Shown: positions 1 through 8,810 of the stretch, piece after piece
Position numbering within the stretch: the first letter of the stretch is position 1
Layout: each line of letters starts with the position of its first letter
Origin: Macrococcus sp. DPC7161
GTDB lineage: Bacteria > Bacillota > Bacilli > Staphylococcales > Staphylococcaceae
Assembly (NCBI RefSeq): GCF_004117835.1
Contig: NZ_SDSC01000004.1
Coordinates: 182,669 to 246,668, forward strand
Direction: 5' to 3'
DNA length: 64,000 nt
The notes under the pieces: model-generated
Database searches by the model: none
Told to the model about the DNA's origin: nothing
What the model saw: only the letters and a program-made list of their open reading frames with translations
Translations under genes and position numbers: made by a program

Positions 1-1
1 T

Positions 2-76
2 CGTCATTTCAAGTACCAATTACCACAATATAAAAATGTAAATCATCCTTATGGTAAAGATTATGCGAAACTATAA
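2..76 (+). CDS. lgt: Prolipoprotein diacylglyceryl transferase Lgt, C-terminal end (partial)
   Basis: An open frame enters from the left edge and stops at 74-76. Its last 24 residues have the pattern R-x-x-K-Y-x-x-P-x-Y-x-x-V-x-x-P. This resembles the cytoplasmic tail of staphylococcal Lgt, which follows the last membrane helix and begins RRIKY. Lgt transfers diacylglycerol from phosphatidylglycerol to the lipobox cysteine of prolipoproteins, for example MetQ in this window. The next gene, an acetyltransferase, overlaps it by 14 bases, as in the usual lgt-acetyltransferase-TPR-trxB order. Only the tail is visible, so the call rests on this weak similarity plus synteny. Confidence 0.6.
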   Translation, partial: RHFKYQLPQYKNVNHPYGKDYAKL

Positions 77-536
77 ACAATATAAAATTGAGGGACCGAA
101 TAGCATATGGCAAATGTATCGAACGATTTCTTTTTTTAAAGTTGCCTATCAGTTTATAATTATTGAATGTTCAAGAATATGTCCGTCTGTTAAAGTAAAG
201 CATTTCTTATATACAAAATGTTTGAAAATGAAACTTGGGAAACACACATCATTTGCATATAAAGCTATGCCAGATTTAATGTTTCCAGAAAATATTACCA
301 TCGGTGACAATTGTATTATTGGTTATAATGCAACATTACTTTGTCATGAATACTTGGTAGACGAGTATCGTATAGGAGAAATTAACATAGGTAATCATGT
401 GTTGATTGGTGCCAATGCGATTATCCTGCCAGGGGTAACGATTGGAGATCATGCAAAAGTTGGTGCGGGGTGTGTTGTAACGAAAGATGTTCCAGCTGGC
501 GCTTTATGTTATGGCAATCCGATGCAAATAAAATAA
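63..536 (+). CDS. Left-handed beta-helix acetyltransferase (YvoF-like)
   Basis: A 157-residue protein of the hexapeptide-repeat acyltransferase family (LbH/MaoA-NodL type). The second half shows repeats with an I/V-G-x-x pattern (IGDN, IGYN, IGEI, IGNH, IGAN, IGDH). The ending GAGCVVTKDVPAGALCYGNP is the typical final coil with the NP motif. The likely reaction is CoA-dependent O-acetylation of an unknown acceptor. I chose the ATG at 63 over the one at 51 because MRNYKQYKIEGPNSIW aligns with the start of Bacillus YvoF as I recall it. Neither start has a strong ribosome binding site, and overlap with lgt suggests translational coupling. The neighbours lgt and the TPR gene fit the staphylococcal hprK-lgt-acetyltransferase operon. 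Confidence 0.85.
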   Translation: MRNYKQYKIEGPNSIWQMYRTISFFKVAYQFIIIECSRICPSVKVKHFLYTKCLKMKLGKHTSFAYKAMPDLMFPENITIGDNCIIGYNATLLCHEYLVDEYRIGEINIGNHVLIGANAIILPGVTIGDHAKVGAGCVVTKDVPAGALCYGNPMQIK

Positions 537-549
537 AGGGGGAATAGTA

Positions 550-1962
550 ATGGAAAAAGTGATTGTACTGAATCAAGAAAATCATCATGTTCAAATCGGA
601 CAAAAGAAATTAAAACAACAAAATTATCAAGAAGCAATCACGCATTTTCAAATGGCTTTTTCTAAAAATCCCTCTTTTGAAATCTTAAAAAATTTATTGG
701 ATTGTTATAAGGCACTAAAACAATACAATAAAGCAGAAATGCTTGTATTTCATTATTTGGCAGATCATTTTGATGAATATGAATGCTTCTATGAATTGAG
801 TCAAATTTATATTGGATTACGAAATGCGAATAAAGCCTTTTTATTTGGGATGTATTATGTTCAAATGGTCAATGATGAGTCTTACTTAGATGAAATGGCG
901 ACTTTATTTGAAGTGATTTATCATGACAAGGAAAGGGCAATATTTGAAAGCAAAGTCTTTGTAACGCAAATGGTTTTTCAAAATTTTTACGGTCAAGGTA
1001 GAATTGAAACGGCCCTTGATTTTATTGAAAACGCGCCATTTGAGGTACAAAATGAGTTTGATATAAGAAATTTAAAAGCAATGGCTTTACTCTTTTTAAG
1101 TCGTTATGATCAAGCTTCAAAAATGTTAGTACAGCTACTTGAAGAAAGAGAATACGATATTAACGCATTATGCCATTATACGCTTTTACTATATAACACA
1201 CATCAAACAGAACGTTATGATCAATTTTTAAAGAAATTAACCAAATTGACACCAATGAATGACGATGAAAGATTAAAATTAGGTATTGTCCTGAGTTATT
1301 TAAGTGAATATGAAAGCTCGAAAGACTTGTTATATCCGCTTTATAAAAAAGGGATTCAGAGTGCACAATTACTTTATTCATTAAGTAAAAATTTATTTTA
1401 CCTTGATGACGTCGACCAATCTGAAACATTATTTCAAGCATACAAAGCACTTACTAATGCACAACAACCAAGTCCAAAAGAACGATTTGAGCAAGAACAG
1501 ATGGTTAACGAAAAAATATATCCATTAGTAACACATATTGATTTACATCATCGTTTATTAGGGATTTATTATATTTCTAAATATAAAGATCAATCTATTT
1601 ATATTACAGATGAAATATGGGATGTATTAGAAAACATGTCTGATTTTGAGACGTTGTATTTATCTTTTATATTTAATAAACTTACTGTTAAAAAGACAGG
1701 ATTTATACATGAAGGATTAGTAAAATTAGATCAACTCAACCCCAATTATGACGCGCTATTCATATACTGGATTGATAAAGCTTCTGCTATCATAGCAGCT
1801 AAATTACCTTTAAAATATAAATCCGCTTATATTGCAGCAACGTATTATTTATTTGAATCACAAGAAAGAAGTATTACTAAAAAGGAAGTAATCAATGAAT
1901 TTGATGTAACGATGTATCAATTTAATAAAGCATTATTATTGTTTAAGCAAAATGATATATAA
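550..1962 (+). CDS. TPR-repeat protein of unknown function
   Basis: A 470-residue soluble protein preceded by GGGGGAA at good spacing, 13 bases after the acetyltransferase. Residues 1-130 hold helix pairs with tetratricopeptide character (for example KKLKQQNYQEAITHFQMAFSKNP at 18-40 and the helix pairs following it). More degenerate helical repeats follow to about residue 300. No signal peptide or membrane segment is seen. It occupies the slot of the conserved staphylococcal TPR gene just upstream of trxB. TPR scaffolds bind protein partners, but the partner here is unknown and nothing suggests an enzymatic activity. Confidence 0.85.
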   Translation: MEKVIVLNQENHHVQIGQKKLKQQNYQEAITHFQMAFSKNPSFEILKNLLDCYKALKQYNKAEMLVFHYLADHFDEYECFYELSQIYIGLRNANKAFLFGMYYVQMVNDESYLDEMATLFEVIYHDKERAIFESKVFVTQMVFQNFYGQGRIETALDFIENAPFEVQNEFDIRNLKAMALLFLSRYDQASKMLVQLLEEREYDINALCHYTLLLYNTHQTERYDQFLKKLTKLTPMNDDERLKLGIVLSYLSEYESSKDLLYPLYKKGIQSAQLLYSLSKNLFYLDDVDQSETLFQAYKALTNAQQPSPKERFEQEQMVNEKIYPLVTHIDLHHRLLGIYYISKYKDQSIYITDEIWDVLENMSDFETLYLSFIFNKLTVKKTGFIHEGLVKLDQLNPNYDALFIYWIDKASAIIAAKLPLKYKSAYIAATYYLFESQERSITKKEVINEFDVTMYQFNKALLLFKQNDI

Positions 1963-1986
1963 GTCATTTAAAAAAGTGTATAGTAA

Positions 1987-2946
<960 letters not shown>

Positions 2947-2997
2947 AACTTTGATGTAATTTTTTTATAATAATGAAATATTAAATAAAATAATTTT

Positions 2998-3030
2998 AAA
3001 AATAGATACGCGAGACGCGTGTCTATTTTT
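2998..3030 (+). terminator. Rho-independent terminator after trxB
   Basis: A 15-bp stem, 2998-3012 paired with 3016-3030, with one G-U wobble and loop AGA. It is AT-rich at the base and GC-rich at the tip (ACGCG/CGCGT), and ends in TTTTT. It separates trxB from rapZ. Confidence 0.85.
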
Positions 3031-3080
3031 GTGAAATTGTGTAAAATGATAATGAACATTACTACTTACTGGAGGATACC

Positions 3081-3983
3081 ATGACACATACAGATGAGAA
3101 AATGAAAGAATTAGTAATTGTAACAGGTATGAGCGGTGCAGGAAAATCTGTAGCAATTCAATGTTTAGAAGATTTAGGGTATTTTTGTGTCGATAATTTA
3201 CCACCAATTTTATTGCCTAAGTTTGTGGAATTGATGGAAGGGAATAATCCATCTTTATCGCGTGTCGCGATTGGTATTGATTTACGTGGTCGTGATTTCT
3301 TTGAAAATTTAAGAGAAGAAATTCAAAACATTGATGCAAAAGATGTGATCGTTAAAATATTATTTATTGAGGCGAATGACAATGTACTTGTTACACGTTA
3401 TAAAGAAACTAGACGTACTCATCCAATAGCAGATGGTAGAACGCCACTTGAAGCCATACATGAAGAAAAGAAATTATTAGCAGATATTCGTGGTATTGCA
3501 AATGAAATCATAGATACTACTGATTTGAAACCAAAAGACTTACGTACAAAGGTTATTGAGTTATTTGGACAAGGAAAAAATAATATCTTTAGAATTAATG
3601 TTATGAGTTTTGGCTTCAAGCATGGTATTCCAATTGATGCAGATATCGTTTTTGATGTTAGATTTTTACCAAATCCATACTATATTGAAGCATTAAGACC
3701 TTTAACGGGTATGGACATTTCAGTATATGATTATGTAATGAAATGGAAAGAAACAGATATCTTTTATCATAAATTGATGGACTTATTAAAATTTGTGATT
3801 CCTGGTTATATGCGTGAAGGTAAATCACAAGTTGTGATTGCGATAGGTTGTACTGGTGGACAACATCGTTCCGTTGCACTTGCAGAGCGTATTGGACATG
3901 ATTTAAAGGATTTCTTTGATTTTGAACTCAACACCCATCATCGTGATGCCTTAATAGAAGGTAAGTTGAGTGAGACGCCTTAA
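3081..3983 (+). CDS. rapZ: RapZ/YvcJ-type nucleotide-binding protein
   Basis: A 300-residue P-loop protein. The Walker A motif GMSGAGKS is at 16-23, the next conserved block is [10 protein letters not shown] at about 33-42, and the C-terminal signature [14 protein letters not shown] is near 255. In E. coli RapZ is an RNA-binding adaptor controlling GlmS sRNAs. In Bacillus YvcJ binds and hydrolyses nucleotides and affects competence; the role in staphylococci is less clear. The ATG at 3081 follows GGAGG. The 3' end overlaps the GTG start of yvcK by 14 bases, so rapZ-yvcK-whiA is translationally coupled, as in most Firmicutes. Confidence 0.95.
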   Translation: MTHTDEKMKELVIVTGMSGAGKSVAIQCLEDLGYFCVDNLPPILLPKFVELMEGNNPSLSRVAIGIDLRGRDFFENLREEIQNIDAKDVIVKILFIEANDNVLVTRYKETRRTHPIADGRTPLEAIHEEKKLLADIRGIANEIIDTTDLKPKDLRTKVIELFGQGKNNIFRINVMSFGFKHGIPIDADIVFDVRFLPNPYYIEALRPLTGMDISVYDYVMKWKETDIFYHKLMDLLKFVIPGYMREGKSQVVIAIGCTGGQHRSVALAERIGHDLKDFFDFELNTHHRDALIEGKLSETP

Positions 3984-4959
3984 ACTTTGTTTAATCGGTG
4001 GTGGAACAGGTCTTTCAGTAATGGCACGTGGGCTAAAGCATTATCCTGTAGATATAACAGCGATTGTTACAGTTGCTGATGATGGGGGAAGTACAGGTAA
4101 GATTAGAGATGTTATGGATATCCCGGCACCTGGAGATATTCGTAACGTTTTAGCGGCCTTAAGTGATGTTGAACCGTTACTTGAAAAGTTATTCCAATAC
4201 CGATTTAAATCAGAAGCATTAGGTAATCATCCAGTAGGCAATTTAATGATTGCTGCGATGACTGATGTGACAAGTGACTTTGGTCATGCGGTAAGTGAGC
4301 TAAGTAAAATATTGAATGTAAAAGGAACTGTCATTCCATCAACCAATACAAGTCCAATATTAAATGCGATTATGGAAGATGGAGAAATCGTTGTTGGTGA
4401 ATCACTGATACCATTAAAAAACAAAAAAATTGATAGTGTATTTTTAACACCGTCACATATTAAGGCAATGGATGAAGCTGTAGATGCAATTAATGAAGCG
4501 GATTTAATTGTCTTAGGACCAGGAAGCTTATATACAAGTATAATTCCGAACATTGTATTAGAAGATATAGGTCAAGCTTTGATACACTCTGAAGCTAAAA
4601 AATTGTATGTTTCTAATATTATGACACAACCAGGGGAAACGACTGGATATACTGTATCTGATCATATAGAAGCCATTCATAAACATGTTGGAGAACCTTT
4701 TATACAATTTGTTATTGCTAATATTGAAATGTTGAATGAAAATATTACAAAAAATTATATTGCAAGAAATGCAACACAAGTTGCATGCGATATTGGTGCA
4801 ATAGATGCATTAAATATTAAGCTGATTACAGATCCTGAACTTGTTTCAGTAAACATGGATCATATGGTTAGACATAATAATGAAATACTTGCAGAGATGA
4901 TTTATGAACTTGCTCTGAGTGAAATTAGTACGATAGAGTTCAAAGAGGGTGAGGATTAA
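3970..4959 (+). CDS. yvcK: YvcK/CofD-like gluconeogenesis factor
   Basis: A 329-residue member of the CofD/UPF0052 family. It has the N-terminal Rossmann loop [16 protein letters not shown] (residues 8-23), followed by [13 protein letters not shown] and the conserved block PAPGDIRN. The late motif [13 protein letters not shown] is also present. In Bacillus YvcK binds UDP-sugars, is needed for growth on gluconeogenic carbon sources and helps position cell-wall enzymes. The start is a GTG inside the end of rapZ. An ATG start would remove the beta-strand before GGGTG, so the GTG is preferred. It lies between rapZ and whiA in the conserved cluster. Confidence 0.95.
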   Translation: MRRLKLCLIGGGTGLSVMARGLKHYPVDITAIVTVADDGGSTGKIRDVMDIPAPGDIRNVLAALSDVEPLLEKLFQYRFKSEALGNHPVGNLMIAAMTDVTSDFGHAVSELSKILNVKGTVIPSTNTSPILNAIMEDGEIVVGESLIPLKNKKIDSVFLTPSHIKAMDEAVDAINEADLIVLGPGSLYTSIIPNIVLEDIGQALIHSEAKKLYVSNIMTQPGETTGYTVSDHIEAIHKHVGEPFIQFVIANIEMLNENITKNYIARNATQVACDIGAIDALNIKLITDPELVSVNMDHMVRHNNEILAEMIYELALSEISTIEFKEGED

Positions 4960-4961
4960 AG

Positions 4962-5912
4962 ATGTCGTTTGCTTCTGAAATGAAAAATGAATTAACGAGA
5001 ATAGAAACAGATGAATGTTGCATGCGTGCAGAGTTGTCTTCTTTAATTCGTATGAATGGTAATTTGAGTATCCAAAACATGAAATTTGTGATTAATGTGC
5101 AATCTGAAAATGCTGCAATTGCACGACGCGTGTACAGTTTAACAAAGAAAATATTTGGTGTTGAAATCGAATTGCTTGTTCGTAAAAAAATGAAATTAAA
5201 AAAGAACAATGTATACATTTGTCGTATTAAAATGAAAACAAAAGAAATTTTAGATGAACTTAAAATATTAAAGGATGGTCAGTTTATGCAAATGATTCAT
5301 CCTGATTTGATTCAAAATGAATGTTGTAAAAGAAGCTACTTACGAGGTGCATTTTTAGCAGGAGGATCAGTAAATAATCCTGAAACTTCATCGTATCATT
5401 TAGAAATATTTTCACTTTACGAAAGTCATTCATTAGATTTAACGGCTTTAATGAATGCATATGAATTAAATGCTAAAACATTAGAACGTAAAAAGGGATA
5501 TATCACTTATTTAAAAGAAGCTGAAAAAATTTCAGAGTTTTTAAGTATTATCGGTGGGTATCAAGCGTTGTTAAAGTTTGAAGATGTACGTATTGTAAGA
5601 GATATGAGAAATTCAGTTAATCGACTTGTCAATTGTGAAACAGCGAATTTAAATAAAACAATTGGAGCTGCTTTAAGACAGGTTGAGAATATTAAATTAA
5701 TTGATCAAGAAATAGGGATAGAAGAATTACCTGTAAGATTAAGAGAAATTGCAAAGTTAAGAGTTGAGCATCAAGAGGTTTCATTAAAAGAGTTAGGAGA
5801 AATGGTTTCATCAGGTACCATTTCAAAATCAGGAGTGAATCATCGATTAAGAAAACTTGATGAAATCGCAGAAAAACTACGCAATGGAGAAACAATAGAT
5901 TTAAAAAAATGA
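4962..5912 (+). CDS. whiA: Sporulation-type regulator WhiA
   Basis: A 316-residue WhiA homologue. The N-terminal two-thirds form the degenerate LAGLIDADG homing-endonuclease fold ([16 protein letters not shown] near 127-142 is the recognisable core). The C-terminal 80 residues carry the DNA-binding helix-turn-helix ([34 protein letters not shown], near 269-302). In Actinobacteria WhiA activates sporulation septation. In Firmicutes it influences cell division and chromosome segregation. The gene starts 2 bases after the yvcK stop and ends the operon. A long hairpin repeat element begins at its stop codon. Confidence 0.95.
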   Translation: MSFASEMKNELTRIETDECCMRAELSSLIRMNGNLSIQNMKFVINVQSENAAIARRVYSLTKKIFGVEIELLVRKKMKLKKNNVYICRIKMKTKEILDELKILKDGQFMQMIHPDLIQNECCKRSYLRGAFLAGGSVNNPETSSYHLEIFSLYESHSLDLTALMNAYELNAKTLERKKGYITYLKEAEKISEFLSIIGGYQALLKFEDVRIVRDMRNSVNRLVNCETANLNKTIGAALRQVENIKLIDQEIGIEELPVRLREIAKLRVEHQEVSLKELGEMVSSGTISKSGVNHRLRKLDEIAEKLRNGETIDLKK

Positions 5913-6024
5913 GGACGGGACAAAAGTGTTCAGCAACAAGTAAAAACCGAATAAGAACCAAAATCATACTTTATTTTGAGTGATTGTGAGGTTGTTTACC
6001 GCAGTTGCTGCTTTTGTACCACTG
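5912..6024 (+). repeat. Intergenic long-hairpin repeat element, copy A
   Basis: This starts at the whiA stop with GAGGACGGGACAAAAG and closes with GCAGTTGCTGCTTTTGTACC. The outer arms GG-x-ACAAAAG...CAGCAAC and GTTGCTGCTTTTGT-x-CC can pair. Its left part closely matches copy C at 40107 (GGGACA-x-AAGTGTTC...ACAAG-x-AAAAACCG). It ends in CTGATAATACGAAAAA, which is also in copy B at 35.6 kb. It contains no plausible gene. It reads as a dispersed non-coding repeat. Confidence 0.7.
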
Positions 6025-6079
6025 ATAATACGAAAAACGAGGTAGAGACATGATGTCTCTACCTCGTTTTTCGTATTAT
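6025..6079. terminator. Bidirectional terminator between whiA and the alkaline phosphatase gene
   Basis: A perfect 26-bp inverted repeat (6025-6050 and 6054-6079) with a 3-base loop TGA. T-runs lie in both orientations (CGTTTTTCG). It serves convergent whiA and the phosphatase gene. The phosphatase stop codon (6076-6078) lies inside the stem. Confidence 0.9.
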
Positions 6080-7473
6080 TTTAAGAATGAGAAAATGTGT
6101 TTTGCGTTGTTAGTATTTTCTTGTGCACCACGGAATTTTTCGCTACCAGGACCATAAGCATATACATGAACTTCTTCACCAGTATGTACTAATGAACCCC
6201 AACCAGCATTTGCACGTTTGTCTACAATTTTGTTAATTGCAAACATAGTTTTTTGTTGATCTTTCGCTTTTGCAGCATCAACAATTGCAGCACGCTCTTC
6301 AGCTGTAACGTCTTCGATTTTGATGTTGTCATTGATTAATTTTTCAATATCAGCACCATCTTTAGTTAATTCAAATGATAAACCTTCTGAAGTCATTTTC
6401 ATTTTATCAACAATTTGTGGGTGGAATTCATAATCTGAACCAGATCCTACTGATAAACCACCAGTTGCGTGGTCGGCTAAAGCGATAACTAAAGTGTTAC
6501 AATCTTTTTTAGCGAATTTCATTGCTGATTGATATGCTTTATCGAAAGCTTGAATTTCACTCATCATACCAGTTAAATCATTTGCATGACCTGACCAATC
6601 TACTTGAGAGCCTTCAACCATTAAGAAGAAACCTTTTTTATTTTTAGATAATTTTTGAATTGCAGCTTCAGTCATATCTTTTAATGCAGGCTCTTTTGCA
6701 GGACGATCTTTATCTTTTGCCATTGCACTTGGTGCAAATAAACCGATTACTTTAGAAGATTTATCCTTTTTTAATTGAGCTGCTGAAGTAACATAGCTGT
6801 ACCCAGAGGCTTTTAATTTATTAACTAAGTCTAATTTCACTTTGCCATCTTTATCTTTTTGTTTGAAGAAGTCAACACCACCACCAAGCATAACATCTAC
6901 TAAGTGTGTTTTACCTTTGATTTTTTTAACCATTTGTTTTGCGATGTCCATTTCTTCTTTACGAGAAGCTTGGTGAGATGCAAAAACTGCAGGCGTTGCA
7001 TGCGTTAATTCACTTGTAGCAACTAAACCAGTTGATTTACCAGCTGCTTTCCATGCTTCTAATACAGAACGTACAGGCTTTTTATTTTTGTCTACTGAAA
7101 TTGCACCATTGTAAGTTTTTACGCCAGTTGCTAATGCAGTACCAGCCGCACCTGAATCAGTAATATTTAATTTAGGATCATCACTGATTGTGAAGTGTGA
7201 ACCAACAAGATAGTCATCAAAAGATAAACGAGATAAACCAGCCTTTGTTGTATCATCTTTGTAATAACGGTAAGCACCTAATTGAGAAACACCCATACCG
7301 TCACCAATCATTAAAATAACGTTTTTAGGTGTTTTTTTGTTACATGTAGCAACTTTAGTACTTTTAGAAACTTTCGCAGATGCGTTCACATCATTTGCAA
7401 AAAAAGGTGTTGCTGTTGATAAAACAGTTGTTGCAACTAATGTAGATGCAGCGATTGACTTAATATTTACCAT
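6076..7473 (-). CDS. phoB: Secreted alkaline phosphatase (PhoA/PhoB family)
   Basis: A 465-residue exported phosphomonoesterase. Residues 1 to about 32 are a signal peptide (lysine, hydrophobic run, ANDVNASA before the likely cleavage). Metal and catalytic motifs are those of alkaline phosphatase: MIGDGMG at 55-61 (Asp58), TDSGAAGTALATG with the nucleophile Ser107, WSGHAND, ALADHATGG near 336, and SLVHTGEEVHVYAYGPG near 433. It releases phosphate from organic esters outside the cell. Six TTTACA-like hexamers lie upstream, so PhoPR control under phosphate starvation is expected. Its position between whiA and clpP is not the S. aureus arrangement as I recall it. phoB is the staphylococcal name; phoA is equally fitting. 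Confidence 0.95.
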   Translation of the reverse strand: MVNIKSIAASTLVATTVLSTATPFFANDVNASAKVSKSTKVATCNKKTPKNVILMIGDGMGVSQLGAYRYYKDDTTKAGLSRLSFDDYLVGSHFTISDDPKLNITDSGAAGTALATGVKTYNGAISVDKNKKPVRSVLEAWKAAGKSTGLVATSELTHATPAVFASHQASRKEEMDIAKQMVKKIKGKTHLVDVMLGGGVDFFKQKDKDGKVKLDLVNKLKASGYSYVTSAAQLKKDKSSKVIGLFAPSAMAKDKDRPAKEPALKDMTEAAIQKLSKNKKGFFLMVEGSQVDWSGHANDLTGMMSEIQAFDKAYQSAMKFAKKDCNTLVIALADHATGGLSVGSGSDYEFHPQIVDKMKMTSEGLSFELTKDGADIEKLINDNIKIEDVTAEERAAIVDAAKAKDQQKTMFAINKIVDKRANAGWGSLVHTGEEVHVYAYGPGSEKFRGAQENTNNAKHIFSFLK

Positions 7474-7517
7474 GAAAAAAAGCCTCCCAAATATTTAAGA
7501 ATAATGATTACTCATTA

Positions 7518-7592
7518 AATATAGCAAGGCTTTGTAAATTTGTTGTTTGAATTTTGTAAATTAATTTTTAATAAAGTTTACTGTTTTGTAAA
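7518..7592 (-). promoter_or_regulatory. Tandem Pho boxes and promoter of the alkaline phosphatase gene
   Basis: On the minus strand the hexamers TTTACA (7592-7587), GTAAAC, TAAAAA, TTTACA (7560-7555), CAAACA (7549-7544) and TTTACA (7538-7533) repeat with a spacing of about 11 bp. A TATATT -10 lies at 7523-7518. PhoP boxes of Bacillus are TT(A/T/C)ACA repeats at 11-bp spacing upstream of a -10 with no good -35, which is what is seen. Binding by PhoP is inferred. Confidence 0.75.
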
Positions 7593-7605
7593 TATTTTTA
7601 TTTAA

Positions 7606-8190
7606 TTAATGATTTGGATACATCACTTCATCAACTAGTCCATAAGCTTTAGCTTCTTCTGCTGATAAGAAATTGTCACGATCTGTATCACGTTCAATCG
7701 TTTCGATAGATTGACCTGTATTTTCTGCTAAAATTTTATTTAACTTTTCACGAGTTTTTAAAATGTGTCTAGCAGCAATTTCAATTTCAGTAGCTTGACC
7801 TTGAGCACCACCTAATGGTTGGTGAATCATTACTTCTGAATTTGGTAATGCAAAACGTTTACCTTTTGCACCTGCTGATAATAAGAATGATCCCATAGAA
7901 GCGGCCATACCTACACAAATTGTTTGGACGTCAGGTTTAATGTGTTGCATTGTATCATAAATTGCCATACCAGCAGTTACACTACCACCTGGTGAATTGA
8001 TGTATAAGTAAATATCTTTTTCTGCATCTTGTGCTTGTAAAAATAATAATTGTGAAACGATAGAGTTTGCGACATTATCATCGATAGCTGATCCTAACAT
8101 AATGATTCTATCTTTTAATAAACGTGAATAAATGTCATATGCACGTTCTCCACGGTTTGTTGATTCAATGACTGTAGGAATTAAGTTCAT
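7606..8190 (-). CDS. clpP: ATP-dependent Clp protease proteolytic subunit
   Basis: A 194-residue serine peptidase that forms the two-heptamer ClpP barrel and degrades unfolded or tagged proteins delivered by ClpX or ClpC. The catalytic triad is intact: Ser98 in GMAASMGSF, His123 in MIHQPLGG and Asp172 in the TDRDNF block. Two in-frame ATGs lie at 8196 and 8190. The second is chosen because it sits 8 bases after GGAG and gives the canonical MNLIPTVIE start. A CtsR operator overlaps its promoter. Degradation of tmRNA-tagged proteins (tag encoded at 20.8 kb) is one known role. Confidence 0.97.
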   Translation of the reverse strand: MNLIPTVIESTNRGERAYDIYSRLLKDRIIMLGSAIDDNVANSIVSQLLFLQAQDAEKDIYLYINSPGGSVTAGMAIYDTMQHIKPDVQTICVGMAASMGSFLLSAGAKGKRFALPNSEVMIHQPLGGAQGQATEIEIAARHILKTREKLNKILAENTGQSIETIERDTDRDNFLSAEEAKAYGLVDEVMYPNH

Positions 8191-8219
8191 CTTCATCTCT
8201 CCTTTATTGATTTGATAAT

Positions 8220-8250
8220 AATATACACTATAAAGTCAAAAATAGTCAAA
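8220..8250 (-). promoter_or_regulatory. clpP promoter with CtsR operator
   Basis: The direct heptad repeat AGTCAAA-AAT-AGTCAAA (8234-8240, 8244-8250) matches the CtsR consensus (A/G)GTCAAA-NAN-(A/G)GTCAAA. On the minus strand the distal heptad contains TTGACT as a -35, with TATATT 18 bases downstream (8225-8220). Repressor binding would block the promoter. CtsR represses clp genes and is released on heat stress. Confidence 0.88.
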
Positions 8251-8412
8251 GCATTTAGCTTATGTGAATTAACAATTGAAAGTTATAATGTAAGCATGTA
8301 ATAAATTACGAAAGAAAATACATTTATAATCAATTTAATTATATGTTAATTAACAATTGGTGAAAATTAATATAAGAAGAAAAAATAATAATATGAAAAT
8401 TGGGGAAATATT

Positions 8413-8679
8413 ATGAATGAGAAACAAAGTAATAAGATGATTTTATTTACGCAACCGAATTGTGGCTTATGTGTTGATGCAAAAATTCAATTAGATTTGA
8501 TTAAGGAAGAATTGAAATCTCAATCATTAGAAATCGAAGAAATAAATATCCAAACAAATGAAGATTTACTTCAACAATATATGTTAAGAGTTCCTGTATT
8601 AATATACCGTGATCATATCATTCAAGAAGGGAATATTGATTTTGTGACAGTTTTGGACAAACTTAAATCGCTTACATAA
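8413..8679 (+). CDS. Glutaredoxin-like thiol protein
   Basis: An 88-residue thioredoxin-fold protein with a CGLC redox motif at 17-20, right after the first beta strand (MILFTQPN), and the cis-proline segment RVPVLIYRDHII near 57-68. It belongs to the small glutaredoxin-like (DUF836/YruB type) proteins usually found next to cggR/gapR in staphylococci. Substrate and reductant are unknown. It is read from its own weakly marked site (GGGGAAATATT before the ATG) and is separated from cggR by a promoter. Confidence 0.85.
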   Translation: MNEKQSNKMILFTQPNCGLCVDAKIQLDLIKEELKSQSLEIEEINIQTNEDLLQQYMLRVPVLIYRDHIIQEGNIDFVTVLDKLKSLT

Positions 8680-8709
8680 AAAATATTGAGATAATTATGA
8701 TTAAATGAC

Positions 8710-8738
8710 TTGATTATTAAATAGGGCCTTGTTATTAT
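8710..8738 (+). promoter_or_regulatory. Promoter of the cggR-gapA glycolytic operon
   Basis: TTGATT (8710-8715), 17-base spacer, TATTAT (8733-8738). Predicted transcription start is near 8745, just upstream of the inverted repeat proposed as the CggR operator. Confidence 0.65.
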
Positions 8739-8746
8739 GTAAATGT

Positions 8747-8799
8747 AACGAGAGTTAGTTTTTGACCCATACGGGACAAAAGGAGTCCCAACTCTTGTT
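8747..8799 (+). promoter_or_regulatory. Putative CggR operator
   Basis: Nested inverted repeats lie immediately after the predicted start site. Outer arms are AACGAGAGTT (8747-8756) and AACTCTTGTT (8790-8799). The inner palindrome is GGGAC-N7-GTCCC and begins CGGGAC-AAAAGG-AGTC. Bacillus CggR binds repeats of CGGGAC-N6-TGTC downstream of the start site, and one such half-site is recognisable here. The identification is by similarity and position. Confidence 0.6.
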
Positions 8800-8810
8800 G
8801 AGGAGGACAT

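Noticed and set aside
1160..1450. 96-codon minus-strand frame inside the TPR gene
   Set aside because: No ribosome site, lies wholly within a well-supported gene, and its composition is the shadow of that gene.
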